DNA from: Paracoccus laeviglucosivorans
GTDB lineage: Bacteria > Pseudomonadota > Alphaproteobacteria > Rhodobacterales > Rhodobacteraceae
DNA: 64,000 bases
Reading direction: 5' to 3'
NCBI RefSeq assembly: GCF_900182695.1
Contig: NZ_FXTK01000001.1
Location: 310,001 to 374,000 of the forward strand
Shown here: piece after piece, positions 51,911 through 60,874 of the stretch
Position numbering within the stretch: position 1 is the stretch's first letter
Layout of the letters: each line of letters starts with the position of its first letter
The notes under the pieces: model-generated
The model's database searches: none
Told to the model about the DNA's origin: nothing
What the model saw: only the letters and a program-made list of their open reading frames with translations
Program-made: the position numbers and the translations under genes

Positions 51911-53028
51911 TGTCTGAGAACGGAAAACGCCGCGGCCCCATCCTGATCGAGATGGGCGATCCCCGCCCCGAACCGCAACCCGCCCCCGATACCCCGCAGG
52001 CCGAGTCCGAGCCACCGCGCCGCGACGACCGCGCCCGCCGTGCGCCCCGGACCGAGGCGGGGGACACCCCCTCGCCCGCCGATGCGCCGATGATCGACGA
52101 CGGGCTGCAATCGGTGCTGCCAGAACCGCGCACGATGCAGCTTGTTGCGCGGCTGGTGGGCAAAGGGCCGTCGCCGATGACGCGGTTCTTTATCAATACG
52201 GGCGTGGCGCTGTTTACATTCCTTTTGTCGGTGGCGGCGCTGCGCTATCTGACGAACCTGATGAATGCCTATCCGCTGCTGGGGATGATCGGCTTTGCGC
52301 TGATGATCCTGTTCTGCATCGCAGCACTTGGCATGGCATGGCGCGAATATCGCGCCTGGGCGCGGTTCGGCGCGATCGACGGCATCAACCGGGCGGCGGG
52401 TGCCGCCATGGCCTCGGGGGATGTCAAGGCCGCGCAGGATGTCGTGGGCCGGATGGAGCAGCTTTACCGCGACCGGGCCGAGTTGGAATGGGGCCGCAAG
52501 CGCCTGGCCGAGCAAAAGGCCGAAGCCTATGACGCGGTGACGCTGATTTCCGTGGCCGAGGCCGAGTTGCTGGCCCCCCTGGATCAACAGGCCCGGCGCG
52601 AGATCGAGGCGGCGGCCCGCACCGTCGCCGCAGCCACCGCGCTGATCCCGCTGGCTTTGGCCGATGTGATCGCCGCTTTGGCCGCGAACCTGCGCATGAT
52701 CCGCCGCATGGCCGAGATTTATGGCGGGCGGGCGGGCGCTGTCGGCGGCTGGCGCTTGGCGCGCACGGTGATGACGCATCTGATCGCGACCGGCGCGGTA
52801 GCTGCGGGCGACGATCTGATCCACACGGTCGCTGGCGGGGGGATTCTTGCCAAGGTCTCGAAACGCTTTGGCGAGGGGGTGGTGAACGGCGCGCTGACCG
52901 CTCGCGTCGGCATTGCCGCGATGGAGGTCTGTCGCCCCCTGCCGTTTGTCCAGCAGCCGCGTCCCACCGTGGGCAACCTGATCGCGCGCGGACTGAAGGG
53001 GCTGTTCGGCGAGGAAGCGGCGAAGTAA
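51910..53028 (+). CDS. ycjF: YcjF/TIGR01620 family membrane protein
   Basis: 372 aa. A Pro/Arg/Asp-rich N-terminus of about 85 residues precedes two membrane helices (about residues 97-117 and 122-144), then a soluble domain with RTVAAATALIPLALADVIAALAANLRMIRRMAEIYGGRAG, the DUF697-type part. It forms a conserved pair with the YcjX-like protein and likely works with it at the inner membrane. Role unknown. It overlaps the ycjX stop by one base. Confidence 0.88.
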   Translation: MSENGKRRGPILIEMGDPRPEPQPAPDTPQAESEPPRRDDRARRAPRTEAGDTPSPADAPMIDDGLQSVLPEPRTMQLVARLVGKGPSPMTRFFINTGVALFTFLLSVAALRYLTNLMNAYPLLGMIGFALMILFCIAALGMAWREYRAWARFGAIDGINRAAGAAMASGDVKAAQDVVGRMEQLYRDRAELEWGRKRLAEQKAEAYDAVTLISVAEAELLAPLDQQARREIEAAARTVAAATALIPLALADVIAALAANLRMIRRMAEIYGGRAGAVGGWRLARTVMTHLIATGAVAAGDDLIHTVAGGGILAKVSKRFGEGVVNGALTARVGIAAMEVCRPLPFVQQPRPTVGNLIARGLKGLFGEEAAK

Positions 53029-53161
53029 CCGCCTGATGGCTTGTGCCGTATGGGTATTTGCAGAACTAAGAAGTCGTGATGCGCCGCGCATCTTCCCCTT
53101 TTGCTGCGTGTTTTGACGGATGATTGGTTTCCCGCCGCATTGTTTCGCGTATTGATGGCCC

Positions 53162-55213
53162 ATGACACCGCGCCGCTTTGCCCTGTCGATCATGGCTGTC
53201 GTTCTGGTCCTGGGCATCGGGGCCGGGGCGCGGGACCGGTTTGACGATTGGGTGCGAACGACCGGATTACCCCGGCTGGACGTGCCGGTGGGCGTTGAAG
53301 TTCTGGCCCGTGATGGGTCGCTTTTGCGGGCGTTTCAAGTGGCAGACGGGCGCTGGCGGCTGGACGCGCCCGTCGTCGATCCGCTGTTTCTGGACATGCT
53401 GATGCTGTGGGAAGACAGGCGCTTTCAGTCCCATGGTGGCGTCGATCCGCGCGCGATGCTGCGGGCGGGCTGGCAGGCCGTCACGCAGGGCCGCGTTGTT
53501 TCGGGTGGATCGACCCTGACGATGCAGGTCGCGCGGCTGATCGAGGAGGGGCCGACCGGGCAATGGTCCGGCAAGGGCCGGCAGATCCGGCTGGCCTTGG
53601 CGCTGGAGCAGCATCTGACCAAGCGCCAGATCATGCAGCTATACCTGCGGCTGGCCCCTTATGGTGCGAATGTCGAGGGGATCCGCGCCGCAAGCCTGCA
53701 ATGGTTCGGCAAGGAGCCGCGCCGTCTGTCGCCCGCGCAGGCCGCCTTGCTGGTCGCGCTGCCGCAATCGCCCGAGACGCGGCGTCCCGACCGGTTTCCT
53801 GACGCCGCATCGGCCGCGCGCAATCGCGTGCTGGCCCGCGCCGCGCAGGCGGGGCTGTTGTCGGACGCAGATGCGCAGGCGGCAATGGCCGAGCCTGTGC
53901 CCCGGTTGCGCCGCGCCTTTCCCGCCCATGCGCCCCTGCTGGCAGCAAGGCTGATGCGCGAAAACCCCGGCGCGGCCCGGATCGAGACCACCATAGACCC
54001 GCGCCTGCAACGCCGGGCCGAGGAGCTTGCCTCGCGCGCGGTCAATGGGGCGGGGCGGCGGCTGTCGGCGGCGATCGTCCTGGCCGATCACCGCAGCGGC
54101 GAGATTCTGGCCGAGGTGGGCGCGGCGGACTGGACCGATGGCAGCTCTGCCGGGTTCGTGGATATGACACGGGCATGGCGCAGCCCCGGATCGACGCTGA
54201 AGCCATTCGTCTATGGCCTGGCCTTTGATGACGGGCTGGCCCATCCCGAAACGCTGATCGAGGATCGACCGACTGCCTTTGGCCGTTGGCAGCCGCAGAA
54301 TTTCGACCACATGTTCCGCGGCACGGTCAGCCTGAAGAATGCGCTGATATGGTCGCTGAACATCCCGGTCGTGAAGCTGGCCGATGCCGTGGGGCCGAAC
54401 CGCATCGCGCAGGCTTTGCGGCGCGGCGGGATCGACCTGCGCCTGCCCGGAGACGCGCCGGGGCTGGCGCTGGTGCTGGGCGGCGGCGGCGTGACGCTGG
54501 AGGGGCTGACGCAAGGCTATGCCGCGCTGGCCCGTGGTGGTCAGGGGGTCACGCTTTCAGCGCTGCCCGGTGGATCGACCCTGCGCCAGACCCGGATGTT
54601 TGGCGCGGGCGCGGCCTGGCAGGTAGGCGACGTGCTGGCCCAGAACCCCGCCCCGCATGGCGCGCGGCTGCGGCCCATGGCCTATAAGACGGGCACATCA
54701 TACGGGCATCGCGACGCTTTGGCGGTGGGCTATGACGGCGCGCATGTCGGTGCGGTCTGGCTGGGGCGGCCCGATGGGACGCCGGTCCCCGGTGCGTTTG
54801 GCGGCGAGCTGGCCGCGCCCGTGTTGTTCGATCTGTTCGACGCGCTGCCCGCCGTGGCCTTGCCCCCGCCCCCGCCGCAGGTGCTGACCCTGCCCGGAAG
54901 CGCGCTGCCCCTGCCCCTGCGCCGCTTTTCCGCACCCGGAGAGGTCAGCGCGGGCATCCGCAAAGCGACCCAGCCAGATGCGCTGCGCCTGACCTATCCG
55001 CCGGACGGGGCGGAAATCGACACCTCGGGACCGCTGGTGGCCAAGGTGCGCGGCGGGCGCGGGCCCTGGACATTCTTGCTGAACGGCCAACCCATTGCCA
55101 TATCTTCGTCACGGCCCGAGGCGATGCTGCCCTATCCGGGGGCAGGATTTGCCCAACTGACCGTCATTGATGCCGATGGGGCTGCAGCACATGCGGCAAT
55201 CCGCATACACTAG
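53162..55213 (+). CDS. pbpC: Penicillin-binding protein 1C
   Basis: 683 aa bifunctional peptidoglycan synthase. An N-terminal membrane anchor (residues 7-20) precedes the glycosyltransferase domain (WEDRRFQSHGGVDPRAMLRA; VSGGSTLTMQVARLIE; LRLAPYGANVEGIRAASLQWFG). The transpeptidase domain has the active-site SPGSTLKPFVYG (SxxK), SLN, and KTGTS motifs. A C-terminal PBP_C (BiPBP) domain is visible after residue 580 (LRLTYPPDGAEIDTSG). It elongates and cross-links glycan strands in the periplasm. No alpha-2-macroglobulin (yfhM) gene lies next to it, unlike in many genomes. Confidence 0.93.
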   Translation: MTPRRFALSIMAVVLVLGIGAGARDRFDDWVRTTGLPRLDVPVGVEVLARDGSLLRAFQVADGRWRLDAPVVDPLFLDMLMLWEDRRFQSHGGVDPRAMLRAGWQAVTQGRVVSGGSTLTMQVARLIEEGPTGQWSGKGRQIRLALALEQHLTKRQIMQLYLRLAPYGANVEGIRAASLQWFGKEPRRLSPAQAALLVALPQSPETRRPDRFPDAASAARNRVLARAAQAGLLSDADAQAAMAEPVPRLRRAFPAHAPLLAARLMRENPGAARIETTIDPRLQRRAEELASRAVNGAGRRLSAAIVLADHRSGEILAEVGAADWTDGSSAGFVDMTRAWRSPGSTLKPFVYGLAFDDGLAHPETLIEDRPTAFGRWQPQNFDHMFRGTVSLKNALIWSLNIPVVKLADAVGPNRIAQALRRGGIDLRLPGDAPGLALVLGGGGVTLEGLTQGYAALARGGQGVTLSALPGGSTLRQTRMFGAGAAWQVGDVLAQNPAPHGARLRPMAYKTGTSYGHRDALAVGYDGAHVGAVWLGRPDGTPVPGAFGGELAAPVLFDLFDALPAVALPPPPPQVLTLPGSALPLPLRRFSAPGEVSAGIRKATQPDALRLTYPPDGAEIDTSGPLVAKVRGGRGPWTFLLNGQPIAISSSRPEAMLPYPGAGFAQLTVIDADGAAAHAAIRIH

Positions 55214-55264
55214 GTATATTTTACGCTATGTTAACAAAGTTTGGTCTTCCCTGTGACCGTTTAT

Positions 55265-55282
55265 GCGTCATATTTTCGTCAT
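55265..55282 (+). promoter_or_regulatory. Pho-box-like repeat at the start of the arfB-nudix-pit unit
   Basis: gcgtcat-attt-tcgtcat: two copies of GTCAT at 11-base spacing with an A/T-rich spacer, resembling the PhoB consensus. It overlaps the chosen arfB start codon (55281-55283), so if real it would more likely repress than activate, or the start lies elsewhere. Confidence 0.25.
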
Positions 55283-55712
55283 GCTGCGCATAACCGAACA
55301 TATTTCCCTTGAAGAATGGGAGTTGAGCGAACATTTTACCCGGTCCCAAGGTCCGGGTGGTCAGAACGTCAACAAGGTCGAAACCGCAGTGGAACTGCGT
55401 TTCGAGGCCGAGCGTTCGCCGCATCTGCCCGATCCGGTCAAGATACGGTTGCGCCGCCTTGCCGGCCGACGCTGGACGCAGGATGGCGCCATCCTGATCC
55501 GCGCCGAGGAGACCCGCAGCCAGGCCCGCAACCGCGAAATCGCGCGGGAACGGCTGGCAGAACTGATCCGCGAGGCGCTGATTGCGCCGCGTAAACGAAT
55601 TGCAACCCGACCGACGCTGGGCAGCCAACGCCGCCGGTTAACCGCCAAGACCCAAAGGGGAGAGGTAAAATCCCTGCGCGGCAAGCTCCGCGAGAAAGAT
55701 GTAAACGAGTGA
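55281..55712 (+). CDS. arfB: Alternative ribosome-rescue hydrolase ArfB
   Basis: 143 aa. Contains the GGQ motif (SQGPGGQNVNKVETAVELRF, near residue 27), which hydrolyses peptidyl-tRNA on stalled ribosomes, and the lysine/arginine-rich C-terminal tail (RRRLTAKTQRGEVKSLRGKLRE) that enters the empty mRNA channel. There is no codon-recognition domain, so it is ArfB, not a release factor. Start 55281 (MLRITEHISL) is preferred to 55263. The downstream NUDIX gene begins at GTG inside its stop region. Confidence 0.92.
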   Translation: MLRITEHISLEEWELSEHFTRSQGPGGQNVNKVETAVELRFEAERSPHLPDPVKIRLRRLAGRRWTQDGAILIRAEETRSQARNREIARERLAELIREALIAPRKRIATRPTLGSQRRRLTAKTQRGEVKSLRGKLREKDVNE

Positions 55713-56170
55713 AGAAACACCTCCGCGACATGTTCGCACGGCTCATCAGCCGAAGACCCCCGGAGATGCAGGTTGCGGCGTTGTGCCGCGACGAATCCGG
55801 CAAAGTGCTTTTGATTACCAGCCGCGGCACCGGTCGTTGGATCGTGCCCAAGGGATGGCCCATGCCCGGACGCAGCCTTGCCGAGGCCGCGAAGCAGGAA
55901 GCATGGGAAGAAGCCGGGGTCTGCGGCAGGGTCGAGGAGGGACATATCGGCACCTATACCTATGACAAGGTGCAGGATGCCGGTTACTCGATACCCATCG
56001 AGGTGCGGGTCTATCCGCTGGCCGTCAAGAAGCTGGCCATGGAATTTCCCGAATCCGAGCAACGCGAACGCAAGTGGTTCATGCCTGACAAGGCGGCGGA
56101 ACTGGTCGATGAGGCCGGGCTGAAAAAGCTGCTGCGTTCGCTTGCCGTGCCGGACGGATCGCCTGTCTGA
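55709..56170 (+). CDS. NUDIX hydrolase (DIPP/MutT-like)
   Basis: 153 aa with a GTG start that overlaps the arfB stop (GTGA). The Nudix region GWPMPGRSLAEAAKQEAWEEAGV keeps the catalytic EAWEEAG core, but the Glu at position 7 of the standard box is Arg and the usual RE is QE. The VPKGWPM segment recalls the diphosphoinositol-polyphosphate phosphohydrolase-like branch. Substrate unknown. Its stop overlaps the start of the phosphate transporter gene by one base, so it is part of the arfB-nudix-pit unit. Confidence 0.85.
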   Translation: MKKHLRDMFARLISRRPPEMQVAALCRDESGKVLLITSRGTGRWIVPKGWPMPGRSLAEAAKQEAWEEAGVCGRVEEGHIGTYTYDKVQDAGYSIPIEVRVYPLAVKKLAMEFPESEQRERKWFMPDKAAELVDEAGLKKLLRSLAVPDGSPV

Positions 56171-57603
56171 TGCCACAAAAAGATCCGCAATACCGCATCC
56201 TGGACAAAGATCTGGGACGCCTGAGCAATGCCGAACACGCGCGCGTGGTATCGGGCCAGCCGGTGTTGCGGCTGGGGATTGCGCTGGTCTTCATGGCGGT
56301 GATGGCGATATTCGCCTCGGCCACGGTGGCGGGGCAACCCGCGACGGGGCTGATGGCGGCATCCATTGCGGTGGCGCTGTATCTGGCGCTGTCCATCGGT
56401 GCGAACGATGTGGCCAATTCGCTGTCGCCCGCCGTCGGCGCGGGCGCAATCGGGCTGGTGGCGGGCTTGTGCCTTGTGGCCGTGGTCGAGGTGGCGGGCG
56501 CGCTGCTTGCCAGCGGCCCGGTGGCGCGCACCTTGATGCAAGGGCTGATCGGCAACGCCTATCACACCGGGGGCCCGACCGCGAACCTGATGCTGGCGGC
56601 GCTGGCGGGGGCCGCGACCTGTATCAGTATCGCGACATGGCTGAACGCACCCATCAGCACCACGCATTCCATCGTCGGCGCGATTGCTGGCGCGGGGGTC
56701 GCGGTTTACGGTCTGACCTCGGTCAACTGGCCTGCGCTGGCCTTTGTCGCGATGGGCTGGGTCGCATCTCCGATCGTGTCGGCGCTGCTGGCGGCCGGGC
56801 TTTTGTCCAGTATGCACCGCAATATTCTGGACAAGGACGATCCGATCACCGCCGGGCGCAGCTGGCTGACGCTGATGATCGGCGCCACCACGGCCATTCT
56901 GGCGCTGTTTGGCGGGCTTGCCTATGGCAAGCCCAACTGGGCGCTGGTGGCGCTGACCGGGCTGGGCGCCGCGCTGCTGGCCGCAGGATACACCTATCAC
57001 CGCCTGGGCCAGCAGATCGCACAAGGCGAAAAGGGCGATAGCGACGGCATCGCGCTGAAACATCTGCTGGGCCTGCCGCTGATCGTCACGGCCGTCATCA
57101 TGGGTTTCGGCCATGGTGCCAATAGCAGCGCCAAGGTGGCGGCCCCGCTGACTACCATCCTGACCAGCATCGACGGCGACGGCCCGCTGCTTTTGTCGCC
57201 CCTTGTCGTTCTGGGGCTTGCCGGGCTGGGCATCGCGATGGGCGTAATCCTGTTCGGCGGGCGTCTGGTCCAGATGGTCGGCACGCGCATCACCCAGTTG
57301 AACCCCGCGCGCGGGTTTTGCGTCACGCTGGCTGCGGCGCTGACGGTACTGGCATTCTCGATGCTTGGCCTGCCGGTTTCGACCACGCATATCTCGGTCG
57401 GCGGGGTTTTCGGCGTCGGCCTGTATCGAGAGCTGCGCGACCGCCGCAAGGCCAAGAAGCGCGCGCCCCTGCCCGAAGAAGAGGTCGAGCGGCGGCAGCT
57501 GGTCCGCTGGTCCTATGTCCGCCGCATCCTTGGCGCGTGGCTGGTGACCGTGCCCGTCAACGCGGTGGTGGCCGGTCTGCTGGCATCGCTGATCGGGCCT
57601 TAG
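56170..57603 (+). CDS. pit: Low-affinity inorganic phosphate transporter (Pit family)
   Basis: 477 aa with about 10 helices. The two family signatures are present: SIGANDVANSLSPAVGAGAI (residues about 76-95) and GFGHGANSSAKVAAPL (near residue 316), each holding the GAND/GxNS-type phosphate and cation sites, and the paired STTHSIVGAI and STTHISVGGVFGVG. It should take up phosphate or metal-phosphate with protons. It begins in the TGATG overlap of the NUDIX gene, and its stop overlaps that of the ThDP gene on the other strand. Confidence 0.92.
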   Translation: MPQKDPQYRILDKDLGRLSNAEHARVVSGQPVLRLGIALVFMAVMAIFASATVAGQPATGLMAASIAVALYLALSIGANDVANSLSPAVGAGAIGLVAGLCLVAVVEVAGALLASGPVARTLMQGLIGNAYHTGGPTANLMLAALAGAATCISIATWLNAPISTTHSIVGAIAGAGVAVYGLTSVNWPALAFVAMGWVASPIVSALLAAGLLSSMHRNILDKDDPITAGRSWLTLMIGATTAILALFGGLAYGKPNWALVALTGLGAALLAAGYTYHRLGQQIAQGEKGDSDGIALKHLLGLPLIVTAVIMGFGHGANSSAKVAAPLTTILTSIDGDGPLLLSPLVVLGLAGLGIAMGVILFGGRLVQMVGTRITQLNPARGFCVTLAAALTVLAFSMLGLPVSTTHISVGGVFGVGLYRELRDRRKAKKRAPLPEEEVERRQLVRWSYVRRILGAWLVTVPVNAVVAGLLASLIGP

Positions 57604-59261
57604 GCGCGGCTCAGCGACGCCTCGCCCGCCGCGCGGGTCTGGGACAAGGTGGCCGTGGTGGTCAGGGCCTCGGGGTCCAGCTGCAGCTCGATCACCGACA
57701 GCGTTCCGGCATCGCGGGCGCGGGCGAATGCTGCCGCGAATTGTGCCTGATCGGTCACCCGCTCGCCATGGCCGCCATAGGCGCGGGCCAGCGCGGCAAA
57801 GTCCGGGTTCGCCAGATCGGTGCCAGACACGCGGCCGGGATAGGTCTTTTCCTGATGCATCCGTATCGTGCCGTAACGCCCGTTATTGGCCACGATCACG
57901 ATGACCGCCGCTCCATATTGCGCCGCCGTCGAAAGCTCGTTCAACGTCATCTGGATGCAGCCATCGCCCGCCATGCAGATCACCTCGCGGTCGGGGTGCT
58001 GCAACTTGGCGGCAATTGCGGCGGGCAACCCATATCCCATCGACCCCGAGGTGGGCGCAAGCTGCGTCCCGAAGCGACGAAAGCAGTAATAGCGGTGGAT
58101 AAAGCTGGCGTAATTCCCCGCGCCATTGGTGATGATCGCGTCATCGGGCAGGTTTTCGGACAGCCAGCGCACGGTGTCCTCCATCCGCACGGCGCCGGGG
58201 GTGGGCCTGGGCTTTTGCCAATCCTCATGGGCCGCGCGCAATTCCGCGGTCCAATCGTCCCAGCGGCGATGGGCGGGGATATCGGCCAATGCCGCCACCA
58301 CCTCGCGCGGGTCGGCGACCAGCCCCGGATCGGGACGCCACAGATGCCCCAATTCGTCGGGCGAGGGGTGGATGTGGATCACCCGCGCATGTGGCCGGGT
58401 CGGGTCCATCAGCTCATATCCCCGCGTCAGCGTGTCGCCCAGTCGCGACCCCAGCGACAGGATGCAATCGGCCTTTTGCAGCGCCTGTCCCAGAACCGGG
58501 TTCGACCCCACGCCCAGATCGCCCACGTAATTGGGATGGGCATTGTCCATATGGCCCTGACGCCGGAACGGTGCCGCGACCGGCAGCCCCCACGCGGCGG
58601 CAAAGCGCGCCAGATCGTCGGCCGCCTGCTGCGACCAGACCGAGCCGCCGGGGACGACCAGCGGCCGCGCAGCCCGCGCCAGCGCATCGGCCACCGCTTT
58701 GACCGAAGCCGGCGCGACGGCGCGCAACGGCGCGGCCGGGGCAGCAATATCGGGAACCTCGGCGCGGGCGGACAGCATGTCTTCGGGCAGCGCCAGCACC
58801 ACCGGACCCGGACGGCCCGACATCGCCAGATGAAATGCGCGGCTGATATATTCGGGCAAACGCTCGGTCTGGTCGATCTGCGCCACCCATTTCGCCAGAC
58901 CGCCGAACATGGTGCGGTAGTCCACCTCCTGGAACGCCTCGCGGTCGCGGTCGCCCCGTGCAATCTGGCCCACGAACAGGATCATCGGGGTCGAATCCTG
59001 CATCGCGACATGCACACCCGCGCTGGCATTGGTGGCCCCCGGCCCGCGCGTGACAAAGGCCACGCCGGGCTGGCCGGTCATCTTGCCCTGCGCCTCGGCC
59101 ATCATGGCAGCGGCACCTTCGTGACGGCACACGATGTTCTGGATCCCCGAGGCGTGCAGCCCGTCCAACGCCGCCAGAAAGCTTTCGCCCGGAACCGAAA
59201 ACACCCGGCCCACACCGTTCGCTTTCAGGGCATCGACCAGAATTTGACCACCGTGGCGCAT
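57600..59261 (-). CDS. Thiamine diphosphate-dependent enzyme (acetolactate synthase-like)
   Basis: 553 aa. N-terminal PYR domain with the catalytic Glu in CRHEGAAAMMAEAQGKMTG, central domain, and C-terminal PP domain with the ThDP motif GDGCIQMTLNELSTAAQYGAAVIVIVANN. It is of the acetolactate synthase/benzoylformate decarboxylase family, but no ilvN regulatory subunit is next to it, and the paralogue that makes branched-chain precursors is not seen here. The exact reaction is not known. It converges with pit, overlapping 4 bases, and diverges from the phosphatase gene. Confidence 0.85.
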   Translation of the reverse strand: MRHGGQILVDALKANGVGRVFSVPGESFLAALDGLHASGIQNIVCRHEGAAAMMAEAQGKMTGQPGVAFVTRGPGATNASAGVHVAMQDSTPMILFVGQIARGDRDREAFQEVDYRTMFGGLAKWVAQIDQTERLPEYISRAFHLAMSGRPGPVVLALPEDMLSARAEVPDIAAPAAPLRAVAPASVKAVADALARAARPLVVPGGSVWSQQAADDLARFAAAWGLPVAAPFRRQGHMDNAHPNYVGDLGVGSNPVLGQALQKADCILSLGSRLGDTLTRGYELMDPTRPHARVIHIHPSPDELGHLWRPDPGLVADPREVVAALADIPAHRRWDDWTAELRAAHEDWQKPRPTPGAVRMEDTVRWLSENLPDDAIITNGAGNYASFIHRYYCFRRFGTQLAPTSGSMGYGLPAAIAAKLQHPDREVICMAGDGCIQMTLNELSTAAQYGAAVIVIVANNGRYGTIRMHQEKTYPGRVSGTDLANPDFAALARAYGGHGERVTDQAQFAAAFARARDAGTLSVIELQLDPEALTTTATLSQTRAAGEASLSRA

Positions 59262-59346
59262 TGTCACACATCCTCTCCTTGTCTTCCCCGGACTGTGGGC
59301 TAGCTTGCATCGGTCAGGCAACCCGTGCCTGTCGATGAAGGTGAAA

Positions 59347-59817
59347 ATGCGCAAACCATCCGTCCTGTTCGTCTGTCTGGGAAACATCTGCCGCTCGCCC
59401 CTGGCCGAAGGCGCGATGCGCGCCGCCGCAGATGCGCGCGGGGCCGAGCTGCGCATCGATTCCGCAGGGACGGGCGATTGGCATGTGGGCAGCGAACCCG
59501 ACCGCCGCGCGCAGGCCGTGGCGAAAAAGCACGGGGTGGATATTTCGCGGCTGCGCGCGCGGCAGGTGCGCCCGCAGGATTTCCGCGACTTCGATCACAT
59601 CGTGGCGATGGACGCGCAGAACCTGTCCGATCTGCGCGGCGCGGCACCGATGGGCACCCGCGCGACGCTTTCGCTTTTGCTGGACCATGTGCCGGGCCGC
59701 GAAGGCCAATCGGTCGCCGACCCCTATTTCGGCGAGGCGGCGGGCTTTGATACCACATGGCAGGACGTATCGCTGGGCGTGCAGGCGTTGTTGCCCAAAC
59801 TGCACAGCCGCGACTAA
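59347..59817 (+). CDS. Low-molecular-weight protein-tyrosine phosphatase
   Basis: 156 aa. The active-site loop VCLGNICRSP (C-x5-R-S) is at residues 9-18, and the general-acid Asp lies in VADPYFG near residue 128. It should remove phosphate from tyrosine (or arginine) in the cytoplasm. Start 59347 (MRKPSVLFVCLG) is chosen with GAAGGTG just upstream; an ATG at 59335 is possible. It is divergent from the ThDP gene across an 85-base gap, and a hairpin follows it. Confidence 0.92.
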   Translation: MRKPSVLFVCLGNICRSPLAEGAMRAAADARGAELRIDSAGTGDWHVGSEPDRRAQAVAKKHGVDISRLRARQVRPQDFRDFDHIVAMDAQNLSDLRGAAPMGTRATLSLLLDHVPGREGQSVADPYFGEAAGFDTTWQDVSLGVQALLPKLHSRD

Positions 59818-59825
59818 CCGGGCAC

Positions 59826-59851
59826 GGCTGTCTTGCAGATGCAAGACAGCC
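59826..59851 (+). terminator. Terminator-like hairpin after the LMW phosphatase
   Basis: An 11-bp perfect stem (ggctgtcttgc / gcaagacagcc) with a 4-base loop, 9 bases after the stop. No T-run follows, so the strength is uncertain. Confidence 0.6.
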
Positions 59852-59899
59852 CCGATAAACCGCTGAAAGGACAAGAAAACACCTTTCACGGACATATTC

Positions 59900-60265
59900 A
59901 TGAAGCCAATTTTCATCGGACTTGCCATGCTGGCCCTGACGGGCGCAACCACCGCAGACGCCATGACCAAGGCCGAGCGTCGGCAGGAACTGATCAACAG
60001 CGTCCTGCCCCCCGAAGACCGCCCCGGCATCGATTTTCTGTTCCCGATGGAGGCGGGCGGGTTCCTTTCGACATTCGAGATCGCCTATTTCCCCGAAATC
60101 GTCAGCGACCGCGAAGTGCAGGCCCGCATCGCCAAGATCTGCAAGGCGAATGGCGTTCAGGGACCGCTGCATGTGCGGCGCCCCGTCAAGCCGCGAAGCG
60201 TCAAGACGGCGGATGGCAGCACGCGCATCGTCCATAGCACTACGCTAAGCTGCTTTGGCCGCTGA
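59900..60265 (+). CDS. Small secreted protein of unknown function
   Basis: 121 aa. The signal peptide MKPIFIGLAMLALTGATTADA is cleaved near residue 21. The mature part has two cysteines (AKICKAN and LSCFGR at the end) likely to form a disulphide, and basic patches (RRPVKPRSVKTADG). No domain is recognised. It follows the phosphatase hairpin and precedes smpB by 66 bases, all on the plus strand. Confidence 0.75.
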   Translation: MKPIFIGLAMLALTGATTADAMTKAERRQELINSVLPPEDRPGIDFLFPMEAGGFLSTFEIAYFPEIVSDREVQARIAKICKANGVQGPLHVRRPVKPRSVKTADGSTRIVHSTTLSCFGR

Positions 60266-60331
60266 TCCCAAGGTGCTGGACATGCCCCAAGCCTTTACAG
60301 GCGGGCCTGTCCACCCTATCTGTGGCCGATC

Positions 60332-60802
60332 ATGGCCACCAAGTCCGATCCGAATTATAAAATCATCGCCGAAAACCGCCGGGCGCGGTTCGATTACTTC
60401 ATCGAAAACGACCTTGAGGCAGGCATCATCCTGACCGGCTCCGAGGTGAAAAGCCTGCGCACCGGCCAGTCGAACATCGCCGAAAGCTATGCCTCGGTCG
60501 AGGATGGCGAATTGTGGCTGATCAACGGCTATATCGCCGCCTATAAGCAGGCGGGGGTTTTCGGGCATGAAGAACGCCGCAAGCGCAAGCTTCTGGTGTC
60601 GCGCAAGGAACTGGCGCGGCTGTGGCAGGCCATCGGGCGCGAAGGCATGACGCTGGTTCCGCTGGTGATGTATTTCAACGATCGCGGCAAGGTGAAGCTG
60701 AAAATCGGCGTCGCCAAGGGCAAGAAAGCCCATGACAAGCGCGAAACCGAGGCCAAGCGCGACTGGGGTCGCGAGAAACAGCGCCTGCTGAAGCAGGGCT
60801 GA
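60332..60802 (+). CDS. smpB: SsrA-binding protein SmpB
   Basis: 156 aa. Binds tmRNA and delivers it to stalled ribosomes. Signature segments: [55 protein letters not shown] and the C-terminal basic [25 protein letters not shown] that enters the mRNA path. Length is typical. The tmRNA gene itself is not seen in this window. Confidence 0.97.
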   Translation: MATKSDPNYKIIAENRRARFDYFIENDLEAGIILTGSEVKSLRTGQSNIAESYASVEDGELWLINGYIAAYKQAGVFGHEERRKRKLLVSRKELARLWQAIGREGMTLVPLVMYFNDRGKVKLKIGVAKGKKAHDKRETEAKRDWGREKQRLLKQG

Positions 60803-60874
60803 CCCTTCGGCCATTGCAGCCCGCCCCCTGTCCGGTTAGACGGGTGACGCTTTTGCGTCAGTCGGGGGGTAGGC

